Source: an uncultured Porphyromonas sp.
GTDB taxonomy: Bacteria > Bacteroidota > Bacteroidia > Bacteroidales > Porphyromonadaceae
DNA length: 64,000 bases
NCBI RefSeq assembly: GCF_900541275.1
Contig: NZ_UQJH01000001.1
Coordinates: 124,001 to 188,000, forward strand
Reading direction: 5' to 3'
The translations under genes and the position numbers were made by a program. Positions 16,435 to 25,009 of the stretch are shown here, piece by piece. The notes under the pieces are model-generated. The model was not told the origin of the DNA. It saw nothing but the letters and a program-made list of their open reading frames with translations, and made no database searches. The first letter of the stretch is position 1. Every line of letters starts with the position of its first letter.

Positions 16435-16459
16435 TCTCTCACTACGCAGATGATACCCT

Positions 16460-16996
16460 ATGGATCAGGATAACAAGGACTCACAGAAAAAGCGCTTCGC
16501 ATGGAGCTTCCTGCAAGCTATGATGTGGAGTGGGCTCCTCGTCGGGATGGGCTTTGTGGCTCAGGCTGTCGGGATGCTCTTCTACAGGCAGCCCCTCTTC
16601 TCTACACTCTTCCTTACAGGTGGGCTGGTGCTCATCCCTGTCTTACTGACACAGGAGCTTCGGAAGTATCGTCTGATAGTATTTGGTAACCGCCTGTCCT
16701 ACTCACGCTGCGTCACAGTGATGGGCGTGATCTACCTCTTTGCCCTTATCGTCGTGACGCTTGCTTACCTGCTCGTCTTCACGTACCTCTTCCGCGATCC
16801 TACTTTCCTCGCCTATATGGACCGGAGTATAGACGTTGCCGGGCAGATGATGGGCAGTGAGGCCGATCGGGAGATGCTGCTGAAGTCCTACCAAGGGATC
16901 ACGCCCGCGCTGATGACGAGAGGGGTGATCTCGCTCTCCTTCACGCTTGGGACGCTCTACATCTTTATTGTCTCGATCTTCCTCCGTAGAGACTGA
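16460..16996 (+). CDS. DUF4199 family membrane protein
   Basis: 178 residues with four predicted membrane segments (about 16-36, 48-66, 85-110, 155-175) and a soluble loop between the third and fourth that contains a GITPALMTRG motif. This matches DUF4199, a Bacteroidetes inner-membrane family of unknown role that is commonly encoded just before a GT2 glycosyltransferase, as here (35-base gap). The link suggests a role in the same envelope process, but nothing in the sequence shows a reaction. Confidence 0.75.
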   Translation: MDQDNKDSQKKRFAWSFLQAMMWSGLLVGMGFVAQAVGMLFYRQPLFSTLFLTGGLVLIPVLLTQELRKYRLIVFGNRLSYSRCVTVMGVIYLFALIVVTLAYLLVFTYLFRDPTFLAYMDRSIDVAGQMMGSEADREMLLKSYQGITPALMTRGVISLSFTLGTLYIFIVSIFLRRD

Positions 16997-17003
16997 TTAT
17001 CGG

Positions 17004-17011
17004 TAACTTTG
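17004..17011 (+). promoter_or_regulatory. Possible -7 box (TAACTTTG) before the glycosyltransferase
   Basis: TAACTTTG overlaps the gap after the DUF4199 stop and lies 21 bases before the ATG at 17032; no clear -33 element. An internal promoter is possible. Confidence 0.3.
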
Positions 17012-17031
17012 CTTGTCTACTACATACATAT

Positions 17032-18003
17032 ATGTCTCAAGATAAGAATTACCCCATAGACCTATCGATCGTCATCCCGCTCTACAATGAGCAGGAGTCT
17101 CTCCCAGAGCTTCACCGGTGGATCTCCCGTGTCATTACTGAGATGGGGATCACCTATGAGATCATCTTCGTCGATGACGGGAGTACGGATGACTCCTGGG
17201 AGACTATCGAGCAACTACATGCGGAGGACCCGCACGTCCGAGCGGTCCGCTTTGCCCGCAACTACGGGAAGTCTCCCGGGCTGCAGACAGGCTTTGAGCG
17301 CGCCTCGGGTGCTGTCGTCATCACAATGGACGCTGACCTGCAGGACTCCCCCGATGAGATCCCCGAGCTCTATCGTATGATCCGTGAGGAGGACTACGAT
17401 GTGGTGAGTGGGTGGAAGAAGAAGCGGTATGACCCGCTCTCCAAGACCGGTCCCACGAAGCTCTTCAATGCCACCGTGCGCTTCTTCTCCGGCATCCCGC
17501 TTCATGACTTCAATTGTGGACTCAAGAGCTACAAGAATGAGGTGGTGAAGCACATAGAGGTCTACAACGATATGCACCGCTACCTTCCCTATATGGCGAA
17601 GATGGCGGGGTACGGCAAGATCGGCGAGCTGGTGGTGCATCACCGACCCCGCAAGTACGGGAAGACAAAGTTTGGCATGAGCCGATTTGTCAATGGCTAC
17701 CTCGACCTCTTGGTCCTCTGGTTTATGGGCACTTTTGGTCGCAAGCCGATGCACTTCTTTGGCCTCTGGGGCAGTGTGATGTTTTTCCTCGGGCTGATCG
17801 CTCTCCTCTGTGTCCTTGGGTCCAAGCTCTACTCCCTCTACCATGGGATCCCCGCCCGACTGGTGACCGACCTGCCCGCCTTCTACCTCTGCCTCCTGGC
17901 TATCGTGCTGGGGGTATTGCTCTTCCTTACCGGATTTCTCGGTGAGCTCATAGCCCGGCAAAGTCCCGGGCGTAATACCTATGCCCTACGTGATGAGATC
18001 TAA
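17032..18003 (+). CDS. Membrane GT2 glycosyltransferase (DPM/GtrB/ArnC-like)
   Basis: 323 residues. The N-terminal GT-A domain begins LSIVIPLYNEQESL and carries DDGSTDDSW (nucleotide-sugar binding) and DADLQDSP (metal-binding DxD). Two membrane segments follow at about 240-265 and 278-303. Such enzymes transfer a sugar from a nucleotide donor to a polyprenyl phosphate at the inner membrane. The sugar cannot be read from sequence. The end overlaps the signal sequence region of apbE by 11 bases from the chosen apbE start. Confidence 0.88.
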   Translation: MSQDKNYPIDLSIVIPLYNEQESLPELHRWISRVITEMGITYEIIFVDDGSTDDSWETIEQLHAEDPHVRAVRFARNYGKSPGLQTGFERASGAVVITMDADLQDSPDEIPELYRMIREEDYDVVSGWKKKRYDPLSKTGPTKLFNATVRFFSGIPLHDFNCGLKSYKNEVVKHIEVYNDMHRYLPYMAKMAGYGKIGELVVHHRPRKYGKTKFGMSRFVNGYLDLLVLWFMGTFGRKPMHFFGLWGSVMFFLGLIALLCVLGSKLYSLYHGIPARLVTDLPAFYLCLLAIVLGVLLFLTGFLGELIARQSPGRNTYALRDEI

Positions 18004-19000
18004 ATTACTTATCCTCGCCCTACTTATCCTTCTTGCTGGTTGTGATCGTGGGGAGGGGACCTTTTACCGCGAGACAGGAGAGCGCTTTACCACCTACTAC
18101 GCCATCACTTATCGTGCTGATAAGCCCCTGGCCGCACAGATCGACTCGACGATGGATGCCTTCAATGCGGTGCTCAATAACTTTGACCCCACCTCCGTCG
18201 TCTCCCAGATCAATGCCAATACCACCGACCGGACGGATCCTATGCTGGAGGAGGTGCTGCGACAGGCAGCAGTCGTGAGCGAAGCAACGGATGGCGTCTA
18301 TGATGTCACCGGAGGACCACTCTTCGACATCTGGGGCTTCGGGACCAAGAAGGGGGTAACCCGACTGGCTACCGAAGAGCAGGTCGACTCGGTGCTCCGG
18401 TTTGTCGGGTACCGGCAAATACACATCGATACCCTTACCCACCGCATCACCAAGGACGACCCTCGGCTCTCTATGGGTCTTGCCTCGCTCTCCAAGGGGT
18501 ATGTTGTCGATCTCGTCGCACGGACGCTCGAGCACTACGGGGTAGAGGACTATATGGTGGAGATCGGTGGTGAGGTGACCTGCCATGGGCGCAATCCTCG
18601 GGGCGACTGCTGGAGCCTCGGGATCAATAAGCCGATCGAGGACAATACCTCCACCGTCAATGAGCTCCTCGGTAAGATCGAGATGTGTGAGAAACTTGGT
18701 GTCGCCACCAGTGGCGACTACCGCAACTACAAGATCATCGAGGGGCGGAAGGTCGCCCATACCATCAACGCCGTCACAGGACGTCCCGCCCACAGCGACA
18801 TACTCGAGGCGACTGTCGTAGCCCCTACTACTATGGAGGCAGACGCCTGGGCGACCGCCTTTATGGCAGTTGGGCTGGAGCGTGCCAAGGAGATCCTCGA
18901 GGGACAGCCCCAGCTGGGTGTCCTCTTTGTCTACGCTGACCCCTCCGGCACCGGCTACCTCACCTATACCCATCGCCTGCACCTCCTCCCCCTCAAGTAG
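17993..19000 (+). CDS. apbE: FAD:protein FMN transferase (ApbE), lipoprotein
   Basis: 335 residues from ATG 17993, which starts a perfect lipoprotein signal (MRSKLLILALLILLAGC, lipid Cys at 17); an ATG four codons earlier is possible. ApbE attaches FMN covalently to Thr/Ser in flavoproteins such as NqrB, NqrC and RnfG on the periplasmic side. Motifs: VYDVTGGPL, LASLSKGYVVDL and the C-terminal HTINAVTGRPA with the metal and FAD ligands. No target protein gene is in the window. Confidence 0.93.
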   Translation: MRSKLLILALLILLAGCDRGEGTFYRETGERFTTYYAITYRADKPLAAQIDSTMDAFNAVLNNFDPTSVVSQINANTTDRTDPMLEEVLRQAAVVSEATDGVYDVTGGPLFDIWGFGTKKGVTRLATEEQVDSVLRFVGYRQIHIDTLTHRITKDDPRLSMGLASLSKGYVVDLVARTLEHYGVEDYMVEIGGEVTCHGRNPRGDCWSLGINKPIEDNTSTVNELLGKIEMCEKLGVATSGDYRNYKIIEGRKVAHTINAVTGRPAHSDILEATVVAPTTMEADAWATAFMAVGLERAKEILEGQPQLGVLFVYADPSGTGYLTYTHRLHLLPLK

Positions 19001-19006
19001 GCCAGT

Positions 19007-19414
19007 ATGAGGAAAGAGAAGACCGGACAGAAGAAAAACATAGAGAGCCTGCCGAGGCGACTCTATACGATCAAGGAGACGGCTGCCTTCTTTGGGGTCG
19101 AGGAGCATGTCCTGCGATACTGGGAGAAGGGTACCTCCCTCTCTCCGCGACGGATGCCGAGCGGCTCTCGTCGCTACTCCATCGAGGACCTTAAGCTGAT
19201 CGAGCGGATCTACTACTTGGTCGAGGTGCGGGGAATGACCCTGCAGGCTGCGGCAGAGCAGCTGGATCACCCTGACTTAGATGTCGACCTGGAGGTGAGG
19301 GAGCGGCTGATGAAGGTCCGCGAGCGACTCACCGCCCTAAGGGACCGAGTGGGGGAGACCTACGGCATCGGTCCCGAGGGAGGAATCACTGAGAGCGTAC
19401 CTCGAGATGAGTAA
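19007..19414 (+). CDS. MerR-family transcriptional regulator
   Basis: 135 residues. A winged-helix MerR domain occupies about 17-87: LYTIKETAAFFGVEEHVLRYWE (helix-turn-helix) and RRYSIEDLKLIERI (wing and helix). A short coiled coil follows. There are no cysteines for metal sensing, so it resembles the small MerR-type proteins common in Bacteroidetes beside rnz or lipoprotein genes, whose signals are unknown. It overlaps rnz by eight bases and follows apbE by six, so it is within this operon. Confidence 0.85.
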   Translation: MRKEKTGQKKNIESLPRRLYTIKETAAFFGVEEHVLRYWEKGTSLSPRRMPSGSRRYSIEDLKLIERIYYLVEVRGMTLQAAAEQLDHPDLDVDLEVRERLMKVRERLTALRDRVGETYGIGPEGGITESVPRDE

Positions 19415-20384
19415 GGCGGAGATCGGCGTCGGGATGTATGTCCAGGTGCTGGGCTGCGGTGCAGCCAAGCCCTCCCTTGGTCACAACCCTTCCGCACAAG
19501 TGGTGCGACTGAGAGGCAATAAGGCGTTCCTCATCGACTGTGCAGAGGGGACACAGCTCCAGATGATGCGCTATGGCGTGCCGATAGCGAGCCTGCACCG
19601 CATCTTTATCACCCACCTTCATGGCGATCACTGCCTCGGTTTGCCGGGGCTGATCAGCACGATGTCGCTGATGAGCTTTGATCACCCGATCCATATATAC
19701 GGACCGGTGGGCACGGCAGACTTTGTCGATCGGGTCGTCCGCTACTTCACCGGAGAGGAGGGGGACGACTACTATGCAGAGATCGAGGTGCACGAGTGTG
19801 CGCCCACCGGGCGGACGGTGATCTACGAGGATCGGTCGGTGACTGTCTCCTGCTTCCCGCTTAAGCACCGCGTCCCCTGTATCGGCTACCGCTTTGACGA
19901 GGCACCACTGCTGCCGCACCTCGACCGGGAGGCGGCCGATCGGGCCGGGGTCCCAATGGCCTACTTCGGCAGCCTCAAGCAGGGGCGAGACTACGTCAAG
20001 GAGGACGGGTCGATCGTCCCGGCCACCTCCGTCACCACACCGAGTCGACGCCCGCTCAGCTATGCGTACTGCTCCGACACCATCTACCGGGAGGCAACGG
20101 CGGACTATGTCCGCGGGGTCGACCTGCTCTACCATGAGGCGACCTTCGGGGAGGAGTGGAGCGAACTCGCCAAGCATCGCGGTCACTCCACCGCCCGTCA
20201 AGCAGCTGAGGTGGCAAGGCTTGCCGGGGCGGGGCATCTCCTCCTCGGTCACTTCTCCTCCCGATATACGCCCGAGACGGAGGAGTCAATCCTCCTTGCG
20301 GAGGCGAAGGAGGTCTTTCCCCGCTCCTTCCTCGCCCACGAGGGGCAGCTCCTTGACTTTGAGCAATTGCGAGAGCAAGAGTAG
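19407..20384 (+). CDS. rnz: Ribonuclease Z
   Basis: 325 residues, standard short-form length. It cuts the 3' trailer of tRNA precursors; that fits the tRNAs of this window, none of which encode CCA fully. The metallo-beta-lactamase signature is HLHGDH at 70-75 (Zn ligands), with further ligands in PLKHRVPC, the Asp of YCSDT and the His of RGHSTARQAAE. The segment between about 155 and 215 would be the exosite/flexible region. Last gene of the operon, followed by a bidirectional hairpin. Confidence 0.95.
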   Translation: MSKAEIGVGMYVQVLGCGAAKPSLGHNPSAQVVRLRGNKAFLIDCAEGTQLQMMRYGVPIASLHRIFITHLHGDHCLGLPGLISTMSLMSFDHPIHIYGPVGTADFVDRVVRYFTGEEGDDYYAEIEVHECAPTGRTVIYEDRSVTVSCFPLKHRVPCIGYRFDEAPLLPHLDREAADRAGVPMAYFGSLKQGRDYVKEDGSIVPATSVTTPSRRPLSYAYCSDTIYREATADYVRGVDLLYHEATFGEEWSELAKHRGHSTARQAAEVARLAGAGHLLLGHFSSRYTPETEESILLAEAKEVFPRSFLAHEGQLLDFEQLREQE

Positions 20385-20397
20385 GGCATAGGGGGTA

Positions 20398-20441
20398 AAA
20401 GCAAAAGCGGTCGGCAGCCACAAGAGACTGTCGACCGCTTT
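20398..20441 (-). terminator. Bidirectional terminator between rnz and the surface lipoprotein gene
   Basis: Stem of 14 positions with one mismatch (AAAGCGGTCGGCAG / CTGTCGACCGCTTT). On the minus strand it is followed by TGCTTTTACC, the better U-tract; on the plus strand it is followed by GTCG. Confidence 0.7.
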
Positions 20442-20462
20442 GTCGTATGGTATAAGGTCTAC

Positions 20463-22487
20463 TTACTCGATCTTGAAGTCATCGAGCATAACGTTGTACT
20501 CAGATTGCTTACCAATCTTTGCGCTGAAAATCTTACCGGATCCAGTGTTGTTGATCTTGACTTGGTTAATATCAAGCGTGATGGTTACCCACTGATCCCC
20601 CGTGTTGATCTGACCATCATACTTATGGTCCTTAACTGATGTCTTGTACTCAGATATCACCTTATCAGCAAGAATATCCCCAATGTTATAGATTGCCATC
20701 TCGCCATTGGGGCCATAGACAACGACTGAGAAAGATCTTGATGGACTTGTGCCCTTTACCTTAAAAGTAATCTTCTTAGGTGCAGGATTTGTGACTTGCA
20801 CGTTTTGAATATTGAAGATCCACTTGTTTCCCGAGTCTTTACCGGTCACTTTCATCACTCCACCCTGTGTAGGGTCATTCCCCTGCTCAATAGTGATGCC
20901 GGTTGAGTTTCCCTTCATGAAAACGGACATAAAGGCACTCCAATCCTCGAAGTCGGCTCCGGGGAAGAGGAGGTTGTCGGTGGTGGGCTGCTCCGGCTTA
21001 GTGCCGGGCTCCTCCGTGCCGGGCTCAGTACCGGGATCCTCAGTACCGGGCTTAGTGCCGGTTGCCTCCTTCACCTCGATCTTACCGATCTGCCACTGAG
21101 CAGAAGCTTCATCTGTGCTGGTGTACTTGAGGGCGATGTGGATATTCTTCTCACCGGCGTAGGCGGAGAGATCCGTCTCAGAGTCGGTGGTGCTGAAGTT
21201 CCCTTTTGCAGGCTTGCCGGGGTAGGTGATGGTAAGCTTGGACCAGGTCGCCTTGCTGGGATCACCGGAGACATAGTCCTTGGAGATCAGTACCTGTTGC
21301 TGCTCCTCCACGTTGCCGGCGTGACCGATGGTGTGATTGAGGAAGAGCTTGGGAGCAGTCGCACCGGTGAAGTCCAGAGCAGGAGAGATGAGCCAGTCGA
21401 CATTGGCCTTTGCACCACCGTTGTAACCACTCATAGCAGCGCCATTCTTGTACTGTCCAGAGTTGCTGATCCTCCACGCCTCATCGCCTGACTCACTGAA
21501 AGCGGAGAAAGGGTCAAGGGAAGTAGCAGCCTTGAAATCATTGGCAAAAGGAAGCTTCTGTGCTGTTGCGGGGGTGTCTCCGGGGGTCTCGGGGTTGTCA
21601 GGCGTGACATCGCCACCGTCTCCGGTGCCGCCGTCATCGATACCGCCGATGGTGCTGCCGTCAGGATTGACCACCTTGCCGTCCTTGGTCAGCTTGGCCT
21701 TAAAGGTGTAGGAGAAACCGCTATCCAGCTTCGTCGGCGCTTTATTTACCTTGTCCATGCTGAGGGTGTAGCTCTTCCCGCCCAGTGTCATCACAAAGGC
21801 GAAGGTATTTTCCACTGCCTGAGGCACGACGTAAGAGCTGTAGGTACCCTCTGCCTCCTTCGTCAGGGTGATATCGCCCTTCGTGGTGCCGGTGGTGAGC
21901 TCTCCGGTGAGGACATTCATCTTCACGTCAGTCACACCGCCCTTGAAGAACACGGTAGAGATGTCACTGAGGTTGAGTCCCTCCTGTGCGGTGAGGACGA
22001 TCTTCACCTGGGCGAGCTTGTGCTTAAAGGTGAAGGGGAGCTTAGGATTGGCAGCGGTGCCACTCTGGATGGCAAAGAGGACCGGCTGGTCGCTTCCCTT
22101 ACTGATGATGTAGGACGCCTTGCCCTCGGAGATGGTGCTTGCGTAGGGATAGTAGGCGGCAAAGGTCACCTGAGACTTGTCGCCCGGGAGGAGGAGCTTT
22201 GTCCCCTGGTCGGCAAAGTTGGTGGTGCTGCCTGCTGATGTGGCCTTGTATGCTACGTTGGTGGTGGTGGCCTCGGCCTTGGTGACATTGGAGATACCGA
22301 TCACCTCGGTTCCCTCCCAGCTGGTCCCGCTCACCACGCGTGTGACTGGACCAGCGGTGAACTGTGCCACCTCTGATCCGTCCTGTGGTGTCTGATCAGG
22401 CGCCAGCCCCCTCTCCTGCTGACAGCCGGTGAGGGTCAGTGCCATCAGAGCGATGGAGCAGAGCGCAGATGTGTAAGTCTTTCTCAT
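20463..22487 (-). CDS. Fimbrillin-like multidomain surface lipoprotein
   Basis: 674 residues. Lipoprotein signal with lipid Cys at 22 (TLTGCQQ). Residues about 40-265 look like a Mfa-like/fimbrillin domain (TRVVSGTSWEG start, a LPFTFKHKLAQVKIVL strand, YVVPQAVENTFAFVM). A Gly/Asp/Pro linker follows, then a jelly-roll of the choice-of-anchor J type at about 305-460 (KLPFANDFKA... WLISPALDFTGA). A second linker of repeated PGTE/PGTK units (about genome 20984-21065) leads to a C-terminal carbohydrate-binding-like domain ending MLDDFKIE. It is probably an exposed adhesin or fimbrial accessory; substrate unknown. It is a single-gene unit with its own -7 box and terminator. Confidence 0.72.
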   Translation of the reverse strand: MRKTYTSALCSIALMALTLTGCQQERGLAPDQTPQDGSEVAQFTAGPVTRVVSGTSWEGTEVIGISNVTKAEATTTNVAYKATSAGSTTNFADQGTKLLLPGDKSQVTFAAYYPYASTISEGKASYIISKGSDQPVLFAIQSGTAANPKLPFTFKHKLAQVKIVLTAQEGLNLSDISTVFFKGGVTDVKMNVLTGELTTGTTKGDITLTKEAEGTYSSYVVPQAVENTFAFVMTLGGKSYTLSMDKVNKAPTKLDSGFSYTFKAKLTKDGKVVNPDGSTIGGIDDGGTGDGGDVTPDNPETPGDTPATAQKLPFANDFKAATSLDPFSAFSESGDEAWRISNSGQYKNGAAMSGYNGGAKANVDWLISPALDFTGATAPKLFLNHTIGHAGNVEEQQQVLISKDYVSGDPSKATWSKLTITYPGKPAKGNFSTTDSETDLSAYAGEKNIHIALKYTSTDEASAQWQIGKIEVKEATGTKPGTEDPGTEPGTEEPGTKPEQPTTDNLLFPGADFEDWSAFMSVFMKGNSTGITIEQGNDPTQGGVMKVTGKDSGNKWIFNIQNVQVTNPAPKKITFKVKGTSPSRSFSVVVYGPNGEMAIYNIGDILADKVISEYKTSVKDHKYDGQINTGDQWVTITLDINQVKINNTGSGKIFSAKIGKQSEYNVMLDDFKIE

Positions 22488-22540
22488 CTTAATGCTTTGA
22501 TTGATTAGTGATTGGGTCTATTATTTTTTTTCTTTCTGTT

Positions 22541-22548
22541 CAAAGATA
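22541..22548 (-). promoter_or_regulatory. -7 box (TATCTTTG) of the surface lipoprotein gene
   Basis: Minus strand TATCTTTG, giving a leader of about 47 bases to the ATG at 22487. The -33 element is not clear. Confidence 0.5.
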
Positions 22549-22759
22549 CCATTATCTTGTTACTCTCTTGTTGCAAATGGCTCAATCATTAGGTCTGACG
22601 TGTACGAAACGGACCAGTAGCACACATCCTCAAGGATACCTATGGAGAGAGTACCCTGCCGAGAGCTCGAGGGTCAGCCCCCTTGAGAGATATTTGATAG
22701 ATTGCTGTAAAGCTCTTATGCGTCCGCGCTGAGTCGGGCGCGGTCAAAGGAGAAAAGGG

Positions 22760-22767
22760 TATATTTG
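22760..22767 (+). promoter_or_regulatory. Possible -7 box (TATATTTG) of the DPP-IV operon
   Basis: TATATTTG lies 46 bases before the ATG at 22814 and matches TAnnTTTG. A -33 TTG is not visible at the right distance. Confidence 0.4.
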
Positions 22768-22813
22768 CGAGACAAGATGAATCGAACCGCTTACCGAAGA
22801 ATTGTTTTTTTTC

Positions 22814-25009
22814 ATGAAGCTATCCCATATCCTATTTGGCGTAGTCGCTGGCGCCTTTGTGGCAGGCACTACACCGGTCATTTCGCAAGTGAAGGGTGAC
22901 CAACTTACTCTGCAGGACATCAATAAGGGGGGCTACTACCCTCGCAGTGCTGGTAGTGGCTTCCGCTCGCTCTGCGGTGCCGGCAGCTCCTACACGGTGA
23001 TCAGCCCGGACCACAAGCGGGTGGTGCGCTATTCCTATGCGACGGGGAAGGAGGAGGCGGTGCTCTTTGACACTGCTAAGGCGAGGGAGTGCCCCTTTGA
23101 GACCTTTGACGACTATATCATCAGCGACAATGGCTTCCATATGATCATCCTCAGGGAGACGACACCGATCTACCGACGGAGCCGCTCCTACACTGCGTAC
23201 CACTACGATGTGCGGCGCAATATGATCTCCCCGCTCAGTGAGACAAAGGGACAGGTGCGGATCCCCACCTTCTCCCCCGATGGCAAGATGTGCGCTTACG
23301 TGATAGACAATGACCTGTACATAAAGAAATTTGACTACGACACCGAGGTGAGGGTGACAACGGACGGGAAGCGCAATCACGTGATGAATGGCGTCACCGA
23401 CTGGGCCTACGAGGAGGAGCTTTACCTGACCAGTCTGCTGAGCTGGAGCCCGGACAGCAAGTACCTCTCCTACGCCAAGACCGATGAGAGCGATGTGAAG
23501 ATGATCGGCATGACGATGTACGGCAAGGGCAACTACCCCTTTACCTACGCCTATAAGTATCCCAAGGCGGGCGAGCAAAACTCAAAGGTCTCCCTCTGGC
23601 TCTATGAGGTGGACAATAGGCGCAACGTGCCAATCATGGAGAAGGAGCTGGGCGAGGAGGAGCTCTACATCCCGAGGCTTGGCTTTGAGGGCGAGCAGCT
23701 TTATGTCTTTACCCTCAATAGAAATCAGAATGACCTCCGCATCTATCGGGTCAACCCCGGTAGCCGCATTGCCCGACTCTGGCTACAGGATAAGGACGAT
23801 AGGTACATCGATGAGCATGCGGAGGTGCTGCAGATGCAGATCACGCCCTCAGCGGCCTACCTCGTCAGTGAGCGGGACGGCCGCCCAAGGGTCTACAAGT
23901 ATACCCCTGAGGGCAATCTCGTCGGGCGGCTGACAGATGAGGATGCCGATGTGGAGGAGCTCTATGGCGTCTCTCTCTCAGGGGAGGTGTACTACCAGCT
24001 CGCTTCGCCCACGCCGATGGATCGGGTCGTGGTGGCGAGAGATGCCAAGGGTCGCACTCGCCTGCTCTCTCCGGACACGGGGTCGAGCGATGTCACTTTT
24101 AGCGACGATATGAGCTACTACCTGCTGAGCCACTCCTCCACTACCGAGGTGCCTCGCTACACCATCCACCGGACCAAGGACGGGAAGGAGCTTCGGGTGC
24201 TGGAGGACAACGCCGCACTTGCTCAGCGGATCTCCCGGCTGAGCTATGGTAAGAGGGAGTTTATCACCCTCGAGACGAAGAGTGGACAGCGGCTCAATGG
24301 CTGGATCATGCGCCCGACAGACTACAGAGAGGGGGTGCGCTACCCGGTCGTGATGACGCAGTACAGCGGTCCCGGGTCTCAGTCCGCACTCAATCACTTC
24401 TCTTTTGGCTGGGAGGAATATCTCACCACCCAGGGCTTCGTCGTCGCCTGCATCGATGGGCGCGGTACAGGAGGTCGAGGCAGTGACTTCGAGAAGTGCA
24501 CCTACCTCCGCATGGGCTACTTGGAGAGTCAGGATCAGATAGAGGCAGCGCATGCACTCGCCAAGCTGCCTTATGTCGATGGCGACCGGATCGGGATCTT
24601 TGGCTGGAGCTTTGGCGGGTATAATGTCCTGATGACGATGGCGCGTGGCAAGGGGACCTTCCGTGCCGGTGTTGCTGTCGCTCCGCCCTATGACTGGCGC
24701 CTCTATGACACCATATATACTGAGCGGTATATGCGTACCCCTCAGGAGAATCCTAAGGGCTACGAGCAGACCTCTGTCGCAACCTATATCAAGGGGATGG
24801 AGGGCGCACTGCTGATCTGTCACGGTACAGCGGATGACAACGTCCACTTCCAGAATACAATGCACCTCGTCCCCGCCCTTGTGGAGGCTGACAAGGACTT
24901 CCGAATGCTGGTTTATCCGGACAAGAACCATGGGATCTATGGTGGCAACACCCGCAACCACCTTTACCGCCAGATCACCAATCACTTCATAACCTATCTC
25001 TGTCCATGA
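22814..25009 (+). CDS. Dipeptidyl peptidase IV (S9B serine peptidase)
   Basis: 731 residues, close to Porphyromonas DPP-IV proteins. The start at ATG 22814 is chosen over an upstream TTG because a signal peptide follows it. It removes Xaa-Pro dipeptides from peptides, feeding an amino-acid-fermenting cell. Residues about 40-470 form an eight-bladed propeller, including the EE pair in WAYEEELY that binds the substrate amino group. The C-terminal alpha/beta hydrolase has the nucleophile Ser at about 598 (GWSFGGYN), Asp near 673 (GTADDNV) and His near 705 (KNHGIYGG). lipA overlaps the stop by four bases. Confidence 0.93.
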   Translation: MKLSHILFGVVAGAFVAGTTPVISQVKGDQLTLQDINKGGYYPRSAGSGFRSLCGAGSSYTVISPDHKRVVRYSYATGKEEAVLFDTAKARECPFETFDDYIISDNGFHMIILRETTPIYRRSRSYTAYHYDVRRNMISPLSETKGQVRIPTFSPDGKMCAYVIDNDLYIKKFDYDTEVRVTTDGKRNHVMNGVTDWAYEEELYLTSLLSWSPDSKYLSYAKTDESDVKMIGMTMYGKGNYPFTYAYKYPKAGEQNSKVSLWLYEVDNRRNVPIMEKELGEEELYIPRLGFEGEQLYVFTLNRNQNDLRIYRVNPGSRIARLWLQDKDDRYIDEHAEVLQMQITPSAAYLVSERDGRPRVYKYTPEGNLVGRLTDEDADVEELYGVSLSGEVYYQLASPTPMDRVVVARDAKGRTRLLSPDTGSSDVTFSDDMSYYLLSHSSTTEVPRYTIHRTKDGKELRVLEDNAALAQRISRLSYGKREFITLETKSGQRLNGWIMRPTDYREGVRYPVVMTQYSGPGSQSALNHFSFGWEEYLTTQGFVVACIDGRGTGGRGSDFEKCTYLRMGYLESQDQIEAAHALAKLPYVDGDRIGIFGWSFGGYNVLMTMARGKGTFRAGVAVAPPYDWRLYDTIYTERYMRTPQENPKGYEQTSVATYIKGMEGALLICHGTADDNVHFQNTMHLVPALVEADKDFRMLVYPDKNHGIYGGNTRNHLYRQITNHFITYLCP

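Larger units (their letters stand above)
15960..16459. other. 500-base intergenic region with divergent promoters and a repeat cluster
   Basis: No supported gene. It holds the glmS promoter and leader (left), a cluster of four near-palindromic repeats (16191-16274), a hairpin (16315-16340) and a weak promoter for the DUF4199 gene (right). A 61-codon open frame at 16044-16229 crosses the glmS promoter and the repeats and looks spurious. Confidence 0.7.
22488..22813. other. Intergenic region between divergent lipoprotein and DPP-IV genes
   Basis: About 325 bases with the minus-strand -7 box at 22541, a GC hairpin CCGCGC/GCGCGG at about 22725-22744 without a T-run, and a plus-strand -7 box at 22760-22767. 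No gene is seen. Confidence 0.6.

Noticed and set aside
18020..19270. 416-codon minus-strand frame opposite apbE and the MerR gene
   Set aside because: Antisense shadow of two recognisable plus-strand genes.
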